Shown piece by piece: positions 27,817-36,127 of a stretch of DNA of 64,000 nucleotides. The DNA lies in contig WOUZ01000012.1 of assembly GCA_009773165.1 (NCBI GenBank), forward strand, positions 1-64,000, given 5' to 3'. Within the stretch, counting starts at the first letter, position 1. Every line of letters begins with the position of its first letter. A program made the translations under genes and the position numbers. The notes beneath the pieces were generated by a model, which saw only the letters and a program-made list of their open reading frames with translations, ran no database searches and was not told the DNA's origin. This DNA is from Bacteroidota bacterium (GTDB lineage: Bacteria; Bacteroidota; Bacteroidia; Bacteroidales; F082).

Positions 27817-29523
27817 ATGAGTACTAAAGAAAAATTACAAGCGCTCTGGGGAAAATTATACCCAGATCATGAAAGGAAGAAATTGGATGAGTTTATTGAT
27901 TCGCTTGACGTTCAAGGCTTTCAATCAGATGAATCCTCTGATTGGTACAAAGATGCTGTCGTGTACTCACTTTATGTTGATCTTTATGCAAAGAATTTTG
28001 AAGGGTTGACAGGGAAGCTTGATTATTTGCAGGGACTTGGCGTTTCATGCCTGTGGCTGCTGCCAATTCTTGACAGTCCAATGCGTGATGCCGGCTTCGA
28101 TATCAGGAATTATGATTTAATTCGACATGATTTATTGGGGCTTGAACCTGGTTTTAAAAAGGAAGAGCAGGAAGCAATTTTTGGTAAATTCCTACATGAG
28201 GCCCATCGCCGTGGTATTAGGGTTATTTTCGATATTGCTATCAACCATTGTTCCGAAGAACATCCGTGGTTTGTTGAAGCCCGGAAATCAGAAGACAGCA
28301 ATTATCGTGATTATTTTATTTGGTCGAAAAACACTGACTTGTATAAGGATGCCCGGATTATTTTTAAAGGCATGGAAAGCAGTAACTGGGAGCCATTGGG
28401 CGAAACAAATTTCTTTCATCGTTTCTTTAATTTTCAGCCAGATCTCAATTACAAGAATCCTGAGGTGTTATTTGCCATGACACGCAATATGCTTTACTGG
28501 CAAAAGATGGGAGTAGATGGATTCAGGGCTGATGCGATACCCTATTTGTGGAAGGAAGAAGGAACAGATTGCGAAAATCTTCCCCAAACCCATATGGTCG
28601 TCAAATTCTTCAGAGCACTTCTTGATTATGTAAAACCCGGAACCCTCTTATTAGCAGAAGCGTGCCAAAAACCTGCTACAGTTGTTGAGTATATGGGACA
28701 AGGTGACGAGTGTCATGCGGCTTATCACTTTCCGCTAATGCCAATGTTCTATAAATCAATCGCTCAGCAAAGTAATAAGAGCATAAGAAGCATTTTACAT
28801 CCTTGTGTAACACCTGATTTGCCAGAAAATAGCCAATGGTTTACTTTTCTTAGGTGTCATGATGAACTGAGTCTGGAGCTGGTTTATGTATCTGAGGAAG
28901 ATCGTAAATATATTCATGAGAACTATTGTCACGAGCCTGAATGGAATTTTCGCTTAGGAGAAGGAATTTCGGCCCGGCTTGCCAACCTTTTTCAGTTTGA
29001 TGACCGCAGAATTGGGTTGGCTTATTCAATGATGCTTAGTCTTCCAGGCACACCCGTAATTTATTACGGAGATGAGTTTGGGAAAGAAAACGATATGGAC
29101 TTTTACAAGGAAATGGCAGCATTTGTTGGCAAAGATGATACTCGTTTTTTGGTAAGAGGAAAAATAAGATGGGAATTAAGAGAAAGCCAACTTGCTGATT
29201 CTGATACATTTCAAGCGAAGGTTTTTACCCGTATTCAAACAATGCTTCACGTAAGAAACGGCATGAAGGCCTTTGGAAGGGGAACCATTGAGTTTGTTGA
29301 TGCCGCCAATGCTGATGGAAGCAAAAATGGTAAAATTCTGGCCTACGAAAGAAAATACAACGATGAAACAATTTTTGTGGTTCAAAATCTTTCCGAAGAA
29401 ACACAGCAAGTTGCTTTCCACAATCAGGCTGGTTTGTTGCGCGATCTGTTAACCAATCTTAAGTTTGACTCTACGTCCATTATCCTTGAACCATATGGAT
29501 ATCATTGGTTTACAATAAATTAA
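27817..29523 (+). CDS. GH13 enzyme resembling trehalose synthase
   Basis: A 568-aa cytoplasmic alpha-amylase-family enzyme with no signal peptide. The opening DWYKDAVVYSLYVDLY, then LGVSCLWLLPILDSPMRDAGFD, follows the pattern of trehalose synthase (maltose alpha-glucosyltransferase). The catalytic triad is Asp239 (GFRADAIP, nucleophile), Glu281 (LLAEACQ, acid/base) and Asp349 (RCHDEL). It lacks the maltokinase extension of some homologues. Likely reaction: interconversion of maltose and trehalose, or hydrolysis of short alpha-glucans. ATG 27817 is preferred to a TTG at 27811. It is first in a run of six same-strand genes and lies 28 bases before the phosphorylase fusion. Confidence 0.85.
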   Translation: MSTKEKLQALWGKLYPDHERKKLDEFIDSLDVQGFQSDESSDWYKDAVVYSLYVDLYAKNFEGLTGKLDYLQGLGVSCLWLLPILDSPMRDAGFDIRNYDLIRHDLLGLEPGFKKEEQEAIFGKFLHEAHRRGIRVIFDIAINHCSEEHPWFVEARKSEDSNYRDYFIWSKNTDLYKDARIIFKGMESSNWEPLGETNFFHRFFNFQPDLNYKNPEVLFAMTRNMLYWQKMGVDGFRADAIPYLWKEEGTDCENLPQTHMVVKFFRALLDYVKPGTLLLAEACQKPATVVEYMGQGDECHAAYHFPLMPMFYKSIAQQSNKSIRSILHPCVTPDLPENSQWFTFLRCHDELSLELVYVSEEDRKYIHENYCHEPEWNFRLGEGISARLANLFQFDDRRIGLAYSMMLSLPGTPVIYYGDEFGKENDMDFYKEMAAFVGKDDTRFLVRGKIRWELRESQLADSDTFQAKVFTRIQTMLHVRNGMKAFGRGTIEFVDAANADGSKNGKILAYERKYNDETIFVVQNLSEETQQVAFHNQAGLLRDLLTNLKFDSTSIILEPYGYHWFTIN

Positions 29524-29551
29524 TCCGATTACATCACTAACTCTATATACG

Positions 29552-32500
29552 ATGCAAAATCATTCATTTGATGCCGTTATATTCGACCTCGATGGGGTTA
29601 TTACAAAAACAGCACTTACACACAGCGCTGCCTGGAAAAAAATGTTCGATGATTTTTTGAAGGATTATGCTTTGAAAAACAAAATCGAATTTAAGGAGTT
29701 TACCCACAAAGATGACTACCTGCCATTTGTTGATGGCAAACCACGGTATAAAGGTGTAGCCGATTTTCTTGAATCAAGGGGAATCTCACTTCCTTTCGGC
29801 GAACCTGCAGATGCTCCTTCAATGGACACAGTTTGTGGGTTAGGAAATCTCAAAAATGACGCCTTTAACGATGTTCTTCGACGCGATGGGGTTGAAGTGT
29901 ATCCATCAACAGTTGCTTTAATGAAAGAGCTAAGGCAAAAAGGTTACCGTGTCGGGGTTGCCTCATCAAGTAAAAACTGTGAGGCGGTACTTGAAGCAGC
30001 AGGGTTGCTTAACCTGGTAGAAACTAGGGTAGATGGTGTCGTTTCTGCTGAGATGGGTTTAAAAGGCAAACCCGAAGCAGATATTTTTACTACTGCAGCA
30101 AAAAATTTGGGATGCGACTATGAACGTTCCATCGTTGTGGAGGATGCCGTTTCTGGCGTTCAGGCCGGCAGGAATGGTAACTTCGGGTTGGTTCTGGGAA
30201 TTGCCCGTGAAGAAAATAAGGAAGAGTTGGCGCTGAATGGTGCTGATATCGTTGTTGAAGATCTGTCGGAGATTTCCTTTAATGACCTGAATGAATGGTT
30301 TAATAACGGAATTGAGAAAGATGCCTGGTCTATCTCTTATCACGATTATAATCAAAAAAAAGAACGTTCAAGAGAGGCTCTACTCGCGGTTGGAAATGGT
30401 TATTTCGGTACCAGGGGTGCAATGGAAGAGTCGTCTGCCAATCCGGTGAACTATCCGGGAACTTATATGGCCAGCATGTATAACCGATTGGTTACCAAAG
30501 TTACTGACCGTGATGTGGAGAATGAAGACTTTGTCAATATTCCCAACTGGCTGCCAGTTCAAATTCGTATTGATGGAGAAGAGTGGTTGGATATCAATAA
30601 GTTAAAAATAGTTTCAATTCACCGAACCATTCATTTCAACAACGGCTTGCTTTATCGCAAAATGATTGTTGAGGATAAATCAGGCCGCAAAACGGAGATT
30701 ATTTCTGAACGTTTTGCAAGTATGGCTGATAATATGCTTGCAGGACTGCGTTACAGTGTGAAACCACTTAATTATTCAGGAACAATCGGGTTAAAAAGTG
30801 GAATCAACGGCATGCATATTAATGATGGTGTTGACAGGTATAAATCATTGAATCAGCATCATTTGAGCCCTGTTAAAAGTGGTTTTGAACATGATAAACT
30901 TTTTGTACTCGTTGAAACAACACAATCAAAACATCAAATATGCGAAGCTGCAATTCATACAGTTTTTCTAAATGAACAGAAGCTTACTACTCCACCTGAG
31001 AGAATTGTTGAAACCGGCGCAGCATATGTTTTATTCAATGCACAAGTATCAATAGATCAAACGTTTAAGTTTGAAAAAATTGTTTCAATTTGCTCAGATA
31101 AGGAGGATTTTGTTGAAGACGCGCTTACAAGTTCCTTGAACGCGTTGGATCTTTCCATGCGTTTTGAGAAGTTGCTGAATGAAAGTGAGGTAAAATGGAA
31201 ACAGCTTTGGGAATCTTTTGACATCAGGATTACCGGAGATCGTATGTCGCAAAAACTTTTGCGGTTGCACACTTACCATTTACTCACTTCTGTTTCACCA
31301 TTCAACGAGCGGCTCGATGCCAGCATTACTGCCCGCGGATTGCACGGGGAAGCTTATCGGGGGCATATTTTCTGGGATGAGCTTTTTATTCTCCCGCTTT
31401 ATGACCTCCACCTTCCTGAGGTTGCAAAATCAATGCTGATGTACCGTTATCGCCGATTGGCCAAAGCCCGTGAATATGCGATGGAACACGGATTTAAAGG
31501 GGCAATGTTTCCTTGGCAAAGCGGAAGTGATGGTCGCGAAGAAACTCAGGTGCTTCACTTAAATCCACTTACAGGCGAATGGGGTGATGATCACAGTTCG
31601 CTGCAACGACATGTATCGCTGGCTATTGCCTATAATATCTGGGATTATTTTTGGATCACCGATGATATCACATTTTTGAAGAGATTTGGACTTGAGATGT
31701 TTTTTGAGATCTGCCGTTTCTGGGCTAGTAAAGCTGTATTTAATAGTGAAACTAATAGGTATTCAATCAGCGGTGTGATGGGGCCTGACGAGTTTCATGA
31801 GCATATGCCTGATAGTGAGGCTGGTGGGCTTAAAGACAATACTTACACCAACCTGATGGTTGCATGGATGTTCGGTAAAGCAAATGAAATAGTAAAGATT
31901 ACGGGACTGAATACTGCTGAAAAAAATGGTTTTACTAATACAGAAATTGAACAATGGCAACATATTGCTTCAAACCTGAATCTTGTCATTAACCAGGATG
32001 GAATCCTGGCGCAATATGATGGATATTTCGGTTTAGAGGAACTCGACTGGGAGTATTATCGTAAAAAATATGGCAATGTTTATCGCATGGACCGCATTTT
32101 AAAAGCTGAAGGTAAATCGCCTGATGCCTATAAAGTTGCTAAACAAGCTGATACACTAATGACTTTTTATAACCTTGACAAAGACGAGGTCGATGAATTG
32201 CTTGGCAAACTGAATTATCAATTGCCTGAGGATTACTTGCAACGTAATTTAAACTATTACCTGAATCGCACTTCTCATGGCTCAACATTAAGCAGGGTTG
32301 TACATGCACGGCTGGCTGCAATGGTAGGCGACAAACATTTGAGTAATGAGCTGTATCAGGATGCTTTGGGTAGTGATTATGTTGATATTCAAGGAGGAAC
32401 AACAGGAGAGGGTATTCATGCCGGTGTTATGGCAGGAACTCTTCTTATCGCTTTGAATACATTTGCAGGAATTAATTTCAGAGGGAAACAACTTCAGCTG

Positions 32501-32683
32501 GAACCAAATCTGCCCGAAAATTGGAAAACGATGGCATTTAGGCTTACATTTAAATCAGTGAATTATCGCTTTGAGTTAAGTCATTATAATTGTCGTATCT
32601 TAGCTGATAAAGACAGCAATTTCGAATTGAACGGGAAATCAATAAAGCTACTTGCAGGTAATTGGCTTGAGGTTGAATTTTAG
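29552..32683 (+). CDS. Fused beta-phosphoglucomutase and GH65 disaccharide phosphorylase
   Basis: A 1043-aa bifunctional protein. Residues 1 to about 245 are a HAD-family beta-phosphoglucomutase (FDLDGVIT with Asp12 nucleophile and Asp14, VASSSKNCEA, VVEDAVSGVQAG). Residues about 260-1043 are a GH65 phosphorylase of the maltose/trehalose/kojibiose group; the general acid is Glu747 in GVMGPDEFHEH, and a phosphate-binding region is expected near HGSTLSRVVHA. Expected chemistry: disaccharide plus phosphate gives glucose plus beta-glucose 1-phosphate, and the HAD half turns the latter into glucose 6-phosphate without release. Disaccharide specificity is not decidable here. It sits between the trehalose-synthase-like gene and two P-loop kinases, 28 and 70 bases away. 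Confidence 0.92.
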   Translation: MQNHSFDAVIFDLDGVITKTALTHSAAWKKMFDDFLKDYALKNKIEFKEFTHKDDYLPFVDGKPRYKGVADFLESRGISLPFGEPADAPSMDTVCGLGNLKNDAFNDVLRRDGVEVYPSTVALMKELRQKGYRVGVASSSKNCEAVLEAAGLLNLVETRVDGVVSAEMGLKGKPEADIFTTAAKNLGCDYERSIVVEDAVSGVQAGRNGNFGLVLGIAREENKEELALNGADIVVEDLSEISFNDLNEWFNNGIEKDAWSISYHDYNQKKERSREALLAVGNGYFGTRGAMEESSANPVNYPGTYMASMYNRLVTKVTDRDVENEDFVNIPNWLPVQIRIDGEEWLDINKLKIVSIHRTIHFNNGLLYRKMIVEDKSGRKTEIISERFASMADNMLAGLRYSVKPLNYSGTIGLKSGINGMHINDGVDRYKSLNQHHLSPVKSGFEHDKLFVLVETTQSKHQICEAAIHTVFLNEQKLTTPPERIVETGAAYVLFNAQVSIDQTFKFEKIVSICSDKEDFVEDALTSSLNALDLSMRFEKLLNESEVKWKQLWESFDIRITGDRMSQKLLRLHTYHLLTSVSPFNERLDASITARGLHGEAYRGHIFWDELFILPLYDLHLPEVAKSMLMYRYRRLAKAREYAMEHGFKGAMFPWQSGSDGREETQVLHLNPLTGEWGDDHSSLQRHVSLAIAYNIWDYFWITDDITFLKRFGLEMFFEICRFWASKAVFNSETNRYSISGVMGPDEFHEHMPDSEAGGLKDNTYTNLMVAWMFGKANEIVKITGLNTAEKNGFTNTEIEQWQHIASNLNLVINQDGILAQYDGYFGLEELDWEYYRKKYGNVYRMDRILKAEGKSPDAYKVAKQADTLMTFYNLDKDEVDELLGKLNYQLPEDYLQRNLNYYLNRTSHGSTLSRVVHARLAAMVGDKHLSNELYQDALGSDYVDIQGGTTGEGIHAGVMAGTLLIALNTFAGINFRGKQLQLEPNLPENWKTMAFRLTFKSVNYRFELSHYNCRILADKDSNFELNGKSIKLLAGNWLEVEF

Positions 32684-32753
32684 TCAATATAAGTAGTTAA
32701 ATGTAAGGCAGTTAAAAATAATTGTATTAAGAATTTGTTTTAAAAATTTAACA

Positions 32754-33392
32754 ATGCTCAATGATAAAATTACTGTAACAAAGAAACATCTTCAAGCAGC
32801 TGAAGTGGTTACAGAAACACTGCAAAAAGTGCTACAACCCAAATTTATTATGGCAATCGGTGGGGAAGTTGGCTCTGGAAAATCGACACTTTCTTATGCG
32901 ATTGCTCAAAGGCTAAAAAAGCAAGGGATCAGCTGCAAAATTATTGATCTAGACGATTTTTATAAAATTCCTCCCAAAGAAAGAAAAGCCTGGCGAAGGC
33001 TCAATGGCATCGAAAGTGTAGGCCCTGAAGAGTATGACTGGAACAAAATTAATCATGTGATTGATGATTTTTACCGCGACAGGGAATCTACAATGCCATG
33101 TGTCGATTTAATAACGGACGAAGTTGATACTATAACAACTTTTTTTGAAGGAATTGATGTGTTGATTATCAATGGATTGTATGCAACAAAACTCAAACAG
33201 GCAAATTTCAGGGTCTTCATTGAACTTACCTATGATGAAACCAGTGAAGCTCAAGCCTATAGCCAAAAGGAAGAAATGACAGAGTTTAGAAGACAAATTT
33301 TGGAACGTGAACACCAAATGGTTCAGGCATTGAAGCATCAGATTGACTTATTTTTCGATTTTGATGCAACACTCGATAAATACCATTTGTGA
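32754..33392 (+). CDS. Uridine-kinase-fold P-loop protein, copy 1
   Basis: A 212-aa cytoplasmic P-loop NTPase. Walker A is GGEVGSGKS (36-44), DLDDFYKIPP follows at the position of the substrate-binding DxFY of uridine kinase/phosphoribulokinase, and GPEEYDWNKIN matches the family's HPxAFD block in position. The Walker-B-like strand is VLIINGLYA, where uridine kinases usually have EG; here the Glu is Asn. This suggests a kinase with an altered acceptor, probably not uridine. It is about 45 percent similar by eye to the next gene, with the P-loop at exactly the same residue numbers, so the pair arose by tandem duplication. The setting points to a sugar substrate, but this is inference. Confidence 0.7.
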   Translation: MLNDKITVTKKHLQAAEVVTETLQKVLQPKFIMAIGGEVGSGKSTLSYAIAQRLKKQGISCKIIDLDDFYKIPPKERKAWRRLNGIESVGPEEYDWNKINHVIDDFYRDRESTMPCVDLITDEVDTITTFFEGIDVLIINGLYATKLKQANFRVFIELTYDETSEAQAYSQKEEMTEFRRQILEREHQMVQALKHQIDLFFDFDATLDKYHL

Positions 33393-33460
33393 TGGTTCAG
33401 GTCAGAATCTGGCTTAAACAATAAATCAGAAATTCAATAACAAATCAAAACTAATCGAAG

Positions 33461-34096
33461 ATGCTCGGAGATGTATTATTAATAGGTGAAAAACACCAAA
33501 AGGCAGGGGAAGCAATTATTGAAATGATTTTGAATCAGCATAAACCCAAAATGATGGTCGCCATCTCAGGGGAATCAGGTTCAGGAAAATCAGAGCTTGC
33601 TCATGTGATTGCCAAAGGCTTGCGCAAACATGGGATTATGGCAAAACCTTTGCATATCGATAATTATTATCGAATCCACCCGCTGGAGCGCACCGAATGG
33701 CGCAAAAACAATGGTATTCAAAATGTTGTCGGACCAGGCGAATACGACTGGGATACCATACTGAGAAATGTACAGGAGTTTAAAAATGGCGCAACTTCAA
33801 CAGGTCCTTGTGTCGATCTTGTAACCGAACAGATTGATCAACTCACAACTGACTATAGCGGAATTGATATGCTGATAATTGACGGACTTTATGCTATAAA
33901 AGTTCCGGAAGTTGATCTTCGCGTTTTTATTGAACTTACTTACCATGAAACAAAAAAAGCTCAGGTTGTAAGAGGTAAAGAGCCACAAAATGAATACCGT
34001 ATGCAGGTTCTTGAAAAGGAACATCAAGAGGTTCAATTGCTTAAACCAACAGCTCATGTTTTCATCGGTATGGATTATGAGGTGCGGAAAGCTTAG
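33461..34096 (+). CDS. Uridine-kinase-fold P-loop protein, copy 2
   Basis: A 211-aa paralogue of the preceding gene, 68 bases after it. Walker A is SGESGSGKS (36-44), followed by HIDNYYRIHP, GPGEYDWDTI and MLIIDGLYAIKV. The Glu of the uridine-kinase EG motif is Asp here (Asn in copy 1). Shared blocks between the copies include PCVDL, LYA, RVFIELTY and LEKEHQ/LEREHQ. Both copies keep all P-loop residues, so neither looks decayed. The two may form a heterodimer or act on different substrates. A terminator follows, dividing the cluster into two transcription units. Confidence 0.7.
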   Translation: MLGDVLLIGEKHQKAGEAIIEMILNQHKPKMMVAISGESGSGKSELAHVIAKGLRKHGIMAKPLHIDNYYRIHPLERTEWRKNNGIQNVVGPGEYDWDTILRNVQEFKNGATSTGPCVDLVTEQIDQLTTDYSGIDMLIIDGLYAIKVPEVDLRVFIELTYHETKKAQVVRGKEPQNEYRMQVLEKEHQEVQLLKPTAHVFIGMDYEVRKA

Positions 34097-34113
34097 GTTT
34101 GTTTGAAATCTTG

Positions 34114-34150
34114 AAAAGGCTAATAATTGTATTGATTGTTAGCCTTTTTT
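34114..34150 (+). terminator. Rho-independent terminator after the kinase pair
   Basis: AAAAGGCTAA (34114-34123) pairs with TTAGCCTTTT (34139-34148), within a T run extending to 34150. It ends the first half of the alpha-glucan cluster. Confidence 0.85.
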
Positions 34151-34202
34151 GTTTTAAGAATGGCTTTTTTAATAATTATTGGAGCATTACACAAATGGTT
34201 CA

Positions 34203-34227
34203 CAATTGATTTTCAGTTAATCAATTG
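34203..34227 (+). promoter_or_regulatory. Inverted repeat upstream of the second glucan unit
   Basis: CAATTGATT (34203-34211) and AATCAATTG (34219-34227) are perfect 9-base inverted arms with a seven-base spacer, in the 280-base gap before the GH13 gene at 34377. No T run follows, so it is not a terminator; it may be an operator. It lies about 120 bases upstream of the -7 box. Confidence 0.35.
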
Positions 34228-34349
34228 GAATTTAATGTCTTACAAAATAAAAACTGTAATCTTGGTTAAATCTTGATTATTTCATTCCTTCTTGAAACTG
34301 GTTCGGTCAGATAACATCATATGAATGAACAATTTTAAGCAAACTGACG

Positions 34350-34357
34350 TACCTTTG
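34350..34357 (+). promoter_or_regulatory. Candidate -7 box for the GH13-glgB unit
   Basis: TACCTTTG, an exact TAnnTTTG match, 19 bases before the ATG at 34377. Confidence 0.5.
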
Positions 34358-34376
34358 TAGAACAAAATTTAAACGA

Positions 34377-36095
34377 ATGTTTAATATCTATCAGCTTTTC
34401 CCCCGCCTTTTTGGAAACAAGTCAACAAATGTTCAGCCTAACGGAACAATTGAAAGTAACGGATGCGGAAAGTTCAACGATATCAATGATGCTGCACTTT
34501 CATCAATTAAAGAACTGGGCATCACACATATATGGCTTACTGGAGTTATTCGGCATGCTACTCTGACAAATTATAGTGAGTACAATATTCCTTCAAGCCA
34601 TCCATCAGTTGTGAAAGGTCGTGCTGGTTCTCCTTATGCCATTTCCGATTATTATGATGTTGATCCTGATCTGGCTGAGTCGGTCTCAAACCGGATGTCA
34701 GAATTCACTTCACTGATAAACCGTATTCATTCCAACGGAATGAAAGTGATTATAGATTTTGTTCCAAATCATCTTGCCAGAGAGTACAAGTCGGTTGCCC
34801 GGCCCGATCATGTAAAGGATTTCGGATCAGACGACAAGAATCATTTGCCCTTTCACAAGGATAATAACTTTTATTACCTCCCAAATCAAAGTTTTTTACC
34901 TCCTCGTCGTGAGGAGAGCTTGTATCAATCGGATAAAATCTATGTTGAACAACCGGCAAAAGCAACTGGTAATGATTGTTTTACAGCTGTTCCTTCACTC
35001 AATGACTGGTTCGAAACCGTGAAATTAAATTACGGGATTGACTATCTGGATAACCATCTAACTTATTTTGAGCCAATACCAGATACCTGGATTAAAATGA
35101 AAGAAATTCTTTTATATTGGTCAGAAAAGGGTGTTGATGGTTTCAGAGCCGATATGGCTGAGATGGTGCCCGTTGCTTTTTGGCAATGGGTTATCACATC
35201 CGTTAAGGGACAATATCCTCAACTTGTGATGATTGCTGAAATTTATCAGCCCGGCCTCTATGAAAGTTATTTAAAAGCTGGATTTGATTTTCTTTATGAC
35301 AAAGTTTGCCTGTACAATCGTCTTCATGATGTTTTGATTCATGGTCATGCTGCGGAATCTATAAGCAGTTGCTGGAAAATGATGGAGGGCTACAATCACC
35401 GGATGTTACGCTTCATGGAAAATCATGATGAACCCCGTCTTGCTTCACCCAGGTTTTTTGGAGACGCTTTTGCAGCTTTACCGACTATCGCCTTAAGCGC
35501 TTTCATGCATTCAAGCGCCTACATGATCTACAACGGACAGGAATGCGGTGAAAACGCTTTAGGTACCATGGGATTCAGTGGCGACGATGGCCGCACTTCA
35601 ATTTTTGACTATTGCCATATGCCTGAGCATCAGCGTTGGATGAATGGTGGTGCTTTTAATGGTGGGAACTTATCATATGATCAACGCAACTTACGCGCTG
35701 CTTACAAGAAAATATTGCAGGAACGCTTGAAGCAACCTGCACTTTTAAAGGGAAAATTTTATGACTTAATGTGGGCCAACCCCTGGTATACCGAATTTGA
35801 TCCACGTAATGTATTTGTCTTTTTACGTTTTTCAGAAGAACAAAACTTACTTATTGTAATCAATTTTAATCGGTTAGAAAGCAGAACTGTTCGCATAAAT
35901 ATGCATAACGATGCTATGGAACTAATGAAAATTGATAGTTCCTCAGAAGAGCTTTATGAAGCAATAGATCTTTTTTCAGAAAGCACTCCTATCTTTTTTC
36001 GACCAAATGAACTGCCGGATAAAGGAATTCGGGTCGCTTTGAGATCTTCTCAATATGCAGTATTCGAACTTAAGAAAGTATTGGATAATAATTAA
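34377..36095 (+). CDS. GH13 alpha-amylase family enzyme
   Basis: A 572-aa cytoplasmic enzyme with no signal peptide. It has the GH13 regions in order: DFVPNH (region I), GFRADMAEM (Asp259 nucleophile), MIAEIYQP (Glu288 acid/base) and ENHDEPR (Asp351 transition-state stabiliser). The C-terminal 80 residues form a beta domain. The start MFNIYQLFPRLFG is close to the N-terminus of alpha-amylase-like enzymes that work inside the cell. It is not clearly an alpha-amylase, a glucosidase or a transferase. It lies 32 bases before the branching enzyme, so the two probably act together on intracellular glucan. Confidence 0.85.
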   Translation: MFNIYQLFPRLFGNKSTNVQPNGTIESNGCGKFNDINDAALSSIKELGITHIWLTGVIRHATLTNYSEYNIPSSHPSVVKGRAGSPYAISDYYDVDPDLAESVSNRMSEFTSLINRIHSNGMKVIIDFVPNHLAREYKSVARPDHVKDFGSDDKNHLPFHKDNNFYYLPNQSFLPPRREESLYQSDKIYVEQPAKATGNDCFTAVPSLNDWFETVKLNYGIDYLDNHLTYFEPIPDTWIKMKEILLYWSEKGVDGFRADMAEMVPVAFWQWVITSVKGQYPQLVMIAEIYQPGLYESYLKAGFDFLYDKVCLYNRLHDVLIHGHAAESISSCWKMMEGYNHRMLRFMENHDEPRLASPRFFGDAFAALPTIALSAFMHSSAYMIYNGQECGENALGTMGFSGDDGRTSIFDYCHMPEHQRWMNGGAFNGGNLSYDQRNLRAAYKKILQERLKQPALLKGKFYDLMWANPWYTEFDPRNVFVFLRFSEEQNLLIVINFNRLESRTVRINMHNDAMELMKIDSSSEELYEAIDLFSESTPIFFRPNELPDKGIRVALRSSQYAVFELKKVLDNN

Positions 36096-36127
36096 TTTGA
36101 TCTATAATCACTCAGATAATTCCTGTT

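Noticed and set aside
32754-34096. The P-loop pair as zeta-type toxins of a toxin-antitoxin system
   Set aside because: No small antitoxin gene is adjacent, the sequence order fits uridine kinase/phosphoribulokinase better, and the genes are embedded in a metabolic operon.
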